Shown here in pieces: positions 56,389 through 64,000 of a stretch of DNA of 64,000 nt. The stretch is from the NCBI RefSeq assembly GCF_029227915.1, contig NC_079875.1, positions 26,296,001-26,360,000 of the forward strand, written 5' to 3'. The notes under the pieces were generated by a model. That model was not told where the DNA came from, ran no database searches, and saw nothing but the letters and a program-made list of their open reading frames with translations. A program made the translations under genes and the position numbers. How positions within the stretch are numbered: position 1 is the first letter of the stretch; the number at the start of each line of letters is the position of its first letter. The DNA is from Hydractinia symbiolongicarpus (lineage: Eukaryota; Cnidaria; Hydrozoa; Anthoathecata; Hydractiniidae).

Positions 56389-56579
56389 ACAATCCCAGAC
56401 AAAATATAGTGGCAATTTTCACAGAATACAGTTTCTCTCACCCTCCTCCCCCATATCAGTGTTGCTTCTATGCGTCAGGGCACAAAACAAGGCCTAAATC
56501 AACTCTGATATTGGGGGAAGGGGGGTACACTGAATTTTCACTGGAATGACATTTTGCCACTTATTTTGTCTGGGATTGT
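56389..56579. repeat. Palindrome P3 (unit junction)
   Basis: Same structure as the other junction palindromes. Confidence 0.9.
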
Positions 56580-56992
56580 CTAAAAATTGGAAAAAAAAAT
56601 TGAACAGAGGTTTCCTTACCAGGTTCAAAACAGTTCAAAAATGAAAAAAGTCTTAACATACTCTAAATAAGACTGCTCCAACACATCTTGTATCAAACAG
56701 CTAGCCCATGTGGCCATGTTCTTGGTAGCCATCTTTTATTAAAAATTCAGTACTTTTACATGAGGAATGAAATGTAAACAAACAGTAATGGTAGAGTTTA
56801 CTGTGTGATTCATACAAATTGAGTTTCTGAGCTACATAATACATATTTTTACAAGTTGGAGGCTAAGGTGTGCTCCCTTCAAATCAACATAAGCTAGCCT
56901 AAATAAAAAAAACTGCAAATAATGATATAAACTACAAGAATTTTATATACAAACGCACGCCTTATGTTTTCAGTTTTAAAAGTTTAATAGGC

Positions 56993-57214
56993 ATGAGCGC
57001 CGACAACAGTTTTGAAAAATTGGACTTTACACAAAATTTATCGAATCGTGACAATAGAAGAGCTTATTTGATAACATATTCACAAGCAGACATGGAAAAG
57101 GTCCCCAACACTCAGCGTTTCTCCGAGATAATTCTTGAGGCATTTCACAACGGGGCCAGCTGCTTTGCAAAACTTGTTTTGTTAGGTTCTGAGTATGATA
57201 GCCATAGTTTCTAA
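56993..57214 (+). pseudogene. Rep-like N-terminal fragment, unit 3
   Basis: Starts at MSADNS because the upstream ATG seen in units 1-2 is ACG here (CGCACGCC). One substitution near the end, Asn to His (YDSHSF). Confidence 0.45.
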
Positions 57215-57221
57215 TTGTTTT

Positions 57222-57436
57222 GTCACATGTCACCAACATGTCACCAACGAGTCACCAACATGTTACCAGTGAAAATGACAAAAAAGACACATGTCACCAC
57301 ATGTCACCAAACAGTATTATAATAGTATTAGTATATTTTATATTATTAGTGGTGACGTGTGGTGACGCGTCATTTTGGTGGGCATGTATTGGTGACATGT
57401 TGGTGACTTGTTGGTGACGCATTGGTGACGGGTGAC
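57222..57436. repeat. Inverted array of GTCACC motifs, unit 3
   Basis: Same arrangement as in unit 1. Confidence 0.85.
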
Positions 57437-57503
57437 CCTAAACCTACAAATGGAAAATCACACTATATAAAACATTTCTCCCAACAAAAAAATGAAAAGT
57501 AAT

Positions 57504-58664
57504 TTAATACTTGGTTCTGTTGCCTTTTCCTTGAACCACAAGCTTCAGTCGCTTTGGTATTGACTCGATCGTTCTGGTTATAATGTCGGTAGAAAAGTTT
57601 TCGATAGTGCGTTTTACCCTTTGGCAAAATTGCTTGTAGCTCTCTGGTGTCAGTTGCATTCGTAGGGCATCATCACGAATCTGCTTCTTTACAAGGTGAA
57701 AAACATTCTCTATAGGATTGAGATCCGGGGAACGTGCTGGAATCACGAACATCGTGCAATTTATGGAAGCCATTGCCTTTTTCGCAGCCTTTGAAACTTG
57801 TCGCGGATCTCCATCTTGCAAAAATGTATGGCATTGAGGATTGACAGTACGTGTAAATGTTTTTGGAAAATGCGTTTTCACAAATTCAGCAAAGGTTTTT
57901 CCAGTCAGTTTGTCTTCCATTTGTTCACAAAGAACTACGCCACGATCGTAAGATATTCCAACAAAAAACTGAGCCATTTTGCCCCCACTCCCTTCCTTCT
58001 TGCCTTTTGTGGTTTGACTATAACCTTCTTTTGCGAGTCTCCAAGTCATTGCGCCAGCTCCTCGAGCCTCTCCGTGCGGATTGCTTTTGTGACCAAAACT
58101 CACCCCATCAAAATAAAACGCAATTTCATATTTCCAAAAATCAGTTCCCACAGGAAGCATTTCTCTTGCAAATGCAAGTCTCTTGACCTTGTCGGTTTTC
58201 GTGACGAGACCTTTCTTTCGAGCTTGACGATAATTATATCCATGTTTGTGTAAGCAACGACGTACTGTTCTTGTTGATACATGTGCCAGGTTCGCTTCTT
58301 CTTGAATGCGCTTGGATGAAAATTGATTCCGCTCCTCGCGAAGTCTTGTTATCGTTCTAAGTACGGTACGTTCATCGCGAACTGTCAATTTCCTTGGTCT
58401 TCCAGTGTTGTTGTGTCGCTTGTCTTTACGACCGAGCTCATGTTTCATGTGTCGGTGTATGCTGCGGAAGGCAAATTGAGGAAACATTTTTTTTATTTCT
58501 GCACCCGTCATTTCGTTTTGTTGATGAAGTACCTTAAAGTACGTCGACATTTCAGGCGTAATCTTTTTGGTGATGTTGCGTTGCTGTTGCATTTTGTTAT
58601 TTATAGCTTTATATCTGAAAGTACAAGTTTTGTTAGAAGCAAACTGAAATTTTAATGTGGTCAC
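57504..58664 (-). CDS. Tc1/mariner-type DD34E transposase, unit 3
   Basis: 386 codons. It differs from unit 1 by Asn363Thr, outside the catalytic motifs. Otherwise intact. Confidence 0.95.
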   Translation of the reverse strand: MTTLKFQFASNKTCTFRYKAINNKMQQQRNITKKITPEMSTYFKVLHQQNEMTGAEIKKMFPQFAFRSIHRHMKHELGRKDKRHNNTGRPRKLTVRDERTVLRTITRLREERNQFSSKRIQEEANLAHVSTRTVRRCLHKHGYNYRQARKKGLVTKTDKVKRLAFAREMLPVGTDFWKYEIAFYFDGVSFGHKSNPHGEARGAGAMTWRLAKEGYSQTTKGKKEGSGGKMAQFFVGISYDRGVVLCEQMEDKLTGKTFAEFVKTHFPKTFTRTVNPQCHTFLQDGDPRQVSKAAKKAMASINCTMFVIPARSPDLNPIENVFHLVKKQIRDDALRMQLTPESYKQFCQRVKRTIENFSTDIITRTIESIPKRLKLVVQGKGNRTKY

Positions 58665-59140
58665 CAGTACGGAACGCTTTGTTTACATATGTTTTTGTCC
58701 TGAATCTGAACACGAAAATACAAACAAACGTTGAAGCGAACGTTCAAATTTACCGTTTAACATTAACATGCTAAATCAACACGTGTAAATGTAAACGCAG
58801 CTGTTTCGCACTGGTATATACAGTTTTTAGTACGTTAATATGCACATAAGACTTTAATAGAGAGATTATTTATCGGATTAGTTTGTATATAGCAAAAAAA
58901 AAAAGAAAACGGTATATTTTTATCACAAAGGCGAAGTTTATGCGTCGAATACTTCCCTGGAGGCACGGGAAACTGTACGCAAGCCGAGTGTCACCTGCAA
59001 AATTGAAGAGATATTTTGCCTTTCAGAACATTTGTTGTTATCATTAACACAAAATATCACTTCACAAAGTACCAAGTTAAATGCCGGACAAAATCGAAAA
59101 AGTTGAAACTGAACTCGGAAAAAGTCTAAACTTGTCTCAG

Positions 59141-59331
59141 ACAATCCCAGACAAAATATAGTGGCAATTTTCACAGAATACAGTTTCTCTCACCCTCCTC
59201 CCCCATATCAGTGTTGCTTCTATGCGTCAGGGCACAAAACAAGGCCTAAATCAACTCTGATATTGGGGGAAGGGGGGTACACTGAATTTTCACTGGAATG
59301 ACATTTTGCCACTTATTTTGTCTGGGATTGT
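59141..59331. repeat. Palindrome P4 (unit junction)
   Basis: Same structure as the other junction palindromes. Confidence 0.9.
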
Positions 59332-59745
59332 CTGAAAATTGGAAAAAAAAAATTGAACAGAGGTTTCCTTACCAGGTTCAAAACAGTTCAAAAATGAAAA
59401 AAGTCTTAACATACTCTAAATAAGACTGCTCCAACACATCTTGTATCAAACAGCTAGCCCATGTGGCCATGTGCTTGGTAGCCATCTTTTATTCAAAATT
59501 CAGTACTTTTACATGAGGAATGAAATGTAAACAAACAGTAATGGTAGAGTTTACTGTGTGATTCATACAAATTGAGTTTCTGAGCTACATAATACATATT
59601 TTTACAAGTTGGAGGCTAAGGTGTGCTCCCTTCAAATCAACATAAGCTAGCCTAAATAAAAAAAACTGCAAATAATGATATAAACTACAAGAATTTTATA
59701 TACAAACGCACGCCTTATGTTTTCAGTTTTAAAAGTTTAATAGGC

Positions 59746-59967
59746 ATGAGCGCCGACAACAGTTTTGAAAAATTGGACTTTACACAAAATTTATCGAATC
59801 GTGACAATAGAAGAGCTTATTTGATAACATATTCACAAGCAGACATGGAAAAGGTCCCCAACACTCAGCGTTTCTCCGAGATAATTCTTGAGGCATTTCA
59901 CAACGGGGCCAGCTGCTTTGCAAAACTTGTTTTGTTAGGTTCTGAGTATGATAGCAATAGTTTCTAA
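59746..59967 (+). pseudogene. Rep-like N-terminal fragment, unit 4
   Basis: Same as unit 1 from MSADNS onward. The upstream ATG is ACG. Confidence 0.45.
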
Positions 59968-59974
59968 TTGTTTT

Positions 59975-60189
59975 GTCACATGTCACCAACATGTCACCAA
60001 CGAGTCACCAACATGTTACCAGTGAAAATGACAAAAAAGACACATGTCACCACATGTCACCAAACAGTATTATAATAGTATTAGTATATTTTATATTATT
60101 AGTGGTGACGTGTGGTGACGCGTCATTTTGGTGGGCATGTATTGGTGACATGTTGGTGACTTGTTGGTGACGCATTGGTGACGGGTGAC
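59975..60189. repeat. Inverted array of GTCACC motifs, unit 4
   Basis: Same arrangement as in unit 1. Confidence 0.85.
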
Positions 60190-60256
60190 CCTAAACCTAC
60201 AAATGGAAAATCACACTATATAAAACATTTCTCCCAACAAAAAAATGAAAAGTAAT

Positions 60257-61417
60257 TTAATACTTGGTTCTGTTGCCTTTTCCTTGAACCACAAGCTTCA
60301 GTCGCTTTGGTATTGACTCGATCGTTCTGTTTATAATGTCGGTAGAAAAGTTTTCGATAGTGCGTTTTACCCTTTGGCAAAATTGCTTGTAGCTCTCTGG
60401 TGTCAGTTGCATTCGTAGGGCATCATCACGAATCTGCTTCTTTACAAGGTGAAAAACATTCTCTATAGGATTGAGATCCGGGGAACGTGCTGGAATCACG
60501 AACATCGTGCAATTTATGGAAGCCATTGCCTTTTTCGCAGCCTTTGAAACTTGTCGCGGATCTCCATCTTGCAAAAATGTATGGCATTGAGGATTGACAG
60601 TACGTGTAAATGTTTTTGGAAAATGCGTTTTCACAAATTCAGCAAAGGTTTTTCCAGTCAGTTTGTCTTCCATTTGTTCACAAAGAACTACGCCACGATC
60701 GTAAGATATTCCAACAAAAAACTGAGCCATTTTGCCCCCACTCCCTTCCTTCTTGCCTTTTGTGGTTTGACTATAACCTTCTTTTGCGAGTCTCCAAGTC
60801 ATTGCGCCAGCTCCTCGAGCCTCTCCGTGCGGATTGCTTTTGTGACCAAAACTCACCCCATCAAAGTAAAACGCAATTTCATATTTCCAAAAATCAGTTC
60901 CCACAGGAAGCATTTTTCTTGCAAATGCAAGTCTCTTGACCTTGTCGGTTTTCGTGACGAGACCTTTCTTTCGAGCTTGACGATAATTATATCCATGTTT
61001 GTGTAAGCAACGACGTACTGTTCTTGTTGATACATGTGCCAGGTTCGCTTCTTCTTGAATGCGCTTGGATGAAAATTGATTCCGCTCCTCGCGAAGTCTT
61101 GTTATCGTTCTAAGTACGGTACGTTCATCGCGAACTGACAATTTCCTTGGTCTTCCAGTGTTGTTGTGTCGCTTGTCTTTACGACCGAGCTCATGTTTCA
61201 TGTGTCGGTGTATGCTGCGGAAGGCAAATTGAGGAAACATTTTTTTTATTTCTGCACCCGTCATTTCGTTTTGTTGATGAAGTACCTTAAAGTACGTCGA
61301 CATTTCAGGCGTAATCTTTTTGGTGATGTTGCGTTGCTGTTGCATTTTGTTATTTATAGCTTTATATCTGAAAGTACAAGTTTTGTTAGAAGCAAACTGA
61401 AATTTTAATGTGGTCAC
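60257..61417 (-). CDS. Tc1/mariner-type DD34E transposase, unit 4
   Basis: 386 codons with Thr94Ser (just after GRPRKL) and Glu168Lys relative to unit 1. Catalytic Asp186, Asp284 and Glu319 are unchanged. Confidence 0.95.
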   Translation of the reverse strand: MTTLKFQFASNKTCTFRYKAINNKMQQQRNITKKITPEMSTYFKVLHQQNEMTGAEIKKMFPQFAFRSIHRHMKHELGRKDKRHNNTGRPRKLSVRDERTVLRTITRLREERNQFSSKRIQEEANLAHVSTRTVRRCLHKHGYNYRQARKKGLVTKTDKVKRLAFARKMLPVGTDFWKYEIAFYFDGVSFGHKSNPHGEARGAGAMTWRLAKEGYSQTTKGKKEGSGGKMAQFFVGISYDRGVVLCEQMEDKLTGKTFAEFVKTHFPKTFTRTVNPQCHTFLQDGDPRQVSKAAKKAMASINCTMFVIPARSPDLNPIENVFHLVKKQIRDDALRMQLTPESYKQFCQRVKRTIENFSTDIINRTIESIPKRLKLVVQGKGNRTKY

Positions 61418-61893
61418 CAGTACGGAACGCTTTGTTTACATATGTTTTTGTCCTGAATCTGAACACGAAAATACAAACAAACGTTGAAGCGAACGTCCAA
61501 ATTTACCGTTTAACATTAACATGCTAAATCAACACGTGTAAATGTAAACGCAGCTGTTTCGCACTGGTATATACAGTTTTTAGTACGTTAATATGCACAT
61601 AAGACTTTAATAGAGAGATTATTTATCGGATTTATTTGTATATAGCAAAAAAAAAAAGAAAACGGTATATTTTTATCACAAAGGCGAAGTTTATGCGTCG
61701 AATTCTTCCCTGGAGGCACGGGAAACTGTACGCAAGCCGAGTGTCACCTGCAAAATTGAAGAGATATTTTGCCTTTCAGAACATTTGTTGTTATCATTAA
61801 CACAAAATATCACTTCACAAAGTACCAAGTTAAATGCCGGACAAAATCGAAAAAGTTGAAACTGAACTCGGAAAAAGTCTAAACTTGTCTCAG

Positions 61894-62084
61894 ACAATCC
61901 CAGACAAAATATAGTGGCAATTTTCACAGAATACAGTTTCTCTCACCCTCCTCCCCCATATCAGTGTTGCTTCTATGCGTCAGGGCACAAAACAAGGCCT
62001 AAATCAACTCTGATATTGGGGGAAGGGGGGTACACTGAATTTTCACTGGAATGACATTTTGCCACTTATTTTGTCTGGGATTGT
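61894..62084. repeat. Palindrome P5 (unit junction)
   Basis: Same structure as the other junction palindromes. Confidence 0.9.
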
Positions 62085-62498
62085 CTGAAAATTGGAAAAA
62101 AAAAATTGAACAGAGGTTTCCTTACCAGGTTCAAAACAGTTCAAAAATGAAAAAAGTCTTAACATACTCTAAATAAGACTGCTCCAACACATCTTGTATC
62201 AAACAGCTAGCCCATGTGGCCATGTGCTTGGTAGCCATCTTTTATTCAAAATTCAGTACTTTTACATGAGGAATGAAATGTAAACAAACAGTAATGGTAG
62301 AGTTTACTGTGTGATTCATACAAATTGAGTTTCTGAGCTACATAATACATATTTTTACAAGTTGGAGGCTAAGGTGTGCTCCCTTCAAATCAACATAAGC
62401 TAGCCTAAATAAAAAAAACTGCAAATAATGATATAAACTACAAGAATTTTATATACAAACGCACGCCTTATGTTTTCAGTTTTAAAAGTTTAATAGGC

Positions 62499-62720
62499 AT
62501 GAGCGCCGACAACAGTTTTGAAAAATTGGACTTTACACAAAATTTATCGAATCGTGACAATAGAAGAGCTTATTTGATAACATATTCACAAGCAGACATG
62601 GAAAAGGTCCCCAACACTCAGCGTTTCTCCGAGATAATTCTTGAGGCATTTCACAACGGGGCCAGCTGCTTTGCAAAACTTGTTTTGTTAGGTTCTGAGT
62701 ATGATAGCAATAGTTTCTAA
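62499..62720 (+). pseudogene. Rep-like N-terminal fragment, unit 5
   Basis: Same as unit 4. Confidence 0.45.
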
Positions 62721-62727
62721 TTGTTTT

Positions 62728-62942
62728 GTCACATGTCACCAACATGTCACCAACGAGTCACCAACATGTTACCAGTGAAAATGACAAAAAAGACACATGT
62801 CACCACATGTCACCAAACAGTATTATAATAGTATTAGTATATTTTATATTATTAGTGGTGACGTGTGGTGACGCGTCATTTTGGTGGGCATGTATTGGTG
62901 ACATGTTGGTGACTTGTTGGTGACGCATTGGTGACGGGTGAC
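62728..62942. repeat. Inverted array of GTCACC motifs, unit 5
   Basis: Same arrangement as in unit 1. Confidence 0.85.
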
Positions 62943-63009
62943 CCTAAACCTACAAATGGAAAATCACACTATATAAAACATTTCTCCCAACAAAAAAATG
63001 AAAAGTAAT

Positions 63010-64000
63010 TTAATACTTGGTTCTGTTGCCTTTTCCTTGAACCACAAGCTTCAGTCGCTTTGGTATTGACTCGATCGTTCTGTTTATAATGTCGGTAGAA
63101 AAGTTTTCGATAGTGCGTTTTACCCTTTGGCAAAATTGCTTGTAGCTCTCTGGTGTCAGTTGCATTCGTAGGGCATCATCACGAATCTGCTTCTTTACAA
63201 GGTGAAAAACATTCTCTATAGGATTGAGATCCGGGGAACGTGCTGGAATCACGAACATCGTGCAATTTATGGAAGCCATTGCCTTTTTCGCAGCCTTTGA
63301 AACTTGTCGCGGATCTCCATCTTGCAAAAATGTATGGCATTGAGGATTGACAGTACGTGTAAATGTTTTTGGAAAATGCGTTTTCACAAATTCAGCAAAG
63401 GTTTTTCCAGTCAGTTTGTCTTCCATTTGTTCACAAAGAACTACGCCACGATCGTAAGATATTCCAACAAAAAACTGAGCCATTTTGCCCCCACTCCCTT
63501 CCTTCTTGCCTTTTGTGGTTTGACTATAACCTTCTTTTGCGAGTCTCCAAGTCATTGCGCCAGCTCCTCGAGCCTCTCCGTGCGGATTGCTTTTGTGACC
63601 AAAACTCACCCCATCAAAATAAAACGCAATTTCATATTTCCAAAAATCAGTTCCCACAGGAAGCATTTCTCTTGCAAATGCAAGTCTCTTGACCTTGTCG
63701 GTTTTCGTGACGAGACCTTTCTTTCGAGCTTGACGATAATTATATCCATGTTTGTGTAAGCAACGACGTACTGTTCTTGTTGATACATGTGCCAGGTTCG
63801 CTTCTTCTTGAATGCGCTTGGATGAAAATTGATTCCGCTCCTCGCGAAGTCTTGTTATCGTTCTAAGTACGGTACGTTCATCGCGAACTGTCAATTTCCT
63901 TGGTCTTCCAGTGTTGTTGTGTCGCTTGTCTTTACGACCGAGCTCATGTTTCATGTGTCGGTGTATGCTGCGGAAGGCAAATTGAGGAAACATTTTTTTT
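63010..64000 (-). CDS. Tc1/mariner-type DD34E transposase, unit 5 (cut by window end)
   Basis: 327 codons are visible from an internal Met61 to the stop. The first 60 residues lie beyond the window. The visible part is identical to unit 1 and includes all catalytic residues. The apparent start at 63993 is an artefact of the window edge. Confidence 0.93.
   Translation of the reverse strand, partial: KKMFPQFAFRSIHRHMKHELGRKDKRHNNTGRPRKLTVRDERTVLRTITRLREERNQFSSKRIQEEANLAHVSTRTVRRCLHKHGYNYRQARKKGLVTKTDKVKRLAFAREMLPVGTDFWKYEIAFYFDGVSFGHKSNPHGEARGAGAMTWRLAKEGYSQTTKGKKEGSGGKMAQFFVGISYDRGVVLCEQMEDKLTGKTFAEFVKTHFPKTFTRTVNPQCHTFLQDGDPRQVSKAAKKAMASINCTMFVIPARSPDLNPIENVFHLVKKQIRDDALRMQLTPESYKQFCQRVKRTIENFSTDIINRTIESIPKRLKLVVQGKGNRTKY

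Larger units (their letters stand above)
50886..64000. mobile_element. Tandem array of a 2.75-kb Tc1/mariner-containing unit, 4.8 copies
   Basis: Units start at 50886, 53638, 56389, 59141 and 61894 (periods 2752, 2751, 2752, 2753), all in the same orientation. The fifth is cut by the window end. Each unit has in order: a 191-bp palindrome, about 370 bp of spacer, a short Rep-like ORF (plus), a 215-bp inverted repeat built from GTCACC motifs, a transposase gene on the minus strand, and about 480 bp of spacer. Only a few scattered differences separate units, so the array is young or homogenised. The left border coincides with the outer end of the first palindrome. The right border is outside the window. 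It could be a satellite derived from a composite transposon, a rolling-circle or unequal-crossover product, or part of a larger array. Confidence 0.97.

Overview
This is a eukaryotic window: AT-rich, intron-bearing and dense in transposons. The retroelement types, the Harbinger and KDZ transposons, and a nuclear ribosomal DNA fragment (18S-ITS1-5.8S-ITS2-28S) all point to an animal. The rDNA wording and the transposon families look cnidarian, most likely hydrozoan; that placement rests on recalled resemblance, not on a search. I see no conserved housekeeping gene. Almost every recognisable protein belongs to a mobile element or to a gene family that spreads like one.

Layout. 0.45-2.7 kb: 5'-truncated non-LTR retrotransposon (minus strand). 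3.0-3.8 kb: decayed zinc-finger-type gene family fragment. 4.2-4.9 kb: dispersed repeat and a SAP-domain ORF. 6.93-11.53 kb: complete but frame-broken Ty3/gypsy retrotransposon with two 173/174-bp LTRs and a GTATA target duplication. 12.47-15.92 kb: complete PIF/Harbinger element (TAA duplication, 44-bp inverted repeats) whose transposase has lost its catalytic core. 16.1-20.1 kb: nearly full-length CR1-type element (PHD finger, endonuclease, reverse transcriptase) with one frameshift. 20.2-20.5 kb: tRNA-derived SINE-like sequence. 23.3-25.2 kb: unrecognised multi-exon gene. 26.2-27.3 kb: tandem repeats. 27.55-31.26 kb: 12-exon KDZ-type transposase gene (minus). 32.5-33.1 kb: Myb-like and KDZ-like fragments. 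33.2-34.4 kb: minisatellite. 34.4-35.7 kb: RPA-like OB-fold gene (minus). 36.2-42.8 kb: mostly non-coding, with a long (TTA)n tract and a MITE. 42.87-45.20 kb: displaced, defective rDNA. 45.2-50.0 kb: broken Rep/PIF1-helicase-type fragments (minus).

50.89-64.00 kb: the most striking part. Five head-to-tail copies of a 2.75-kb unit run to the window edge (the last is cut off). Each unit carries an uninterrupted DD34E Tc1/mariner-type transposase (386 aa; in the fifth copy the visible 327 aa), a 191-bp palindrome, an inverted array of GTCACC motifs, and a short ORF resembling the N-terminus of the same Rep-type family whose helicase part lies just upstream. Units differ at only a few sites, in a mosaic pattern that implies exchange between units. 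This looks like a transposon-derived satellite or an amplified composite element.

Several otherwise well-phased exons are broken only at homopolymer runs, so part of the apparent decay may be consensus sequencing error.
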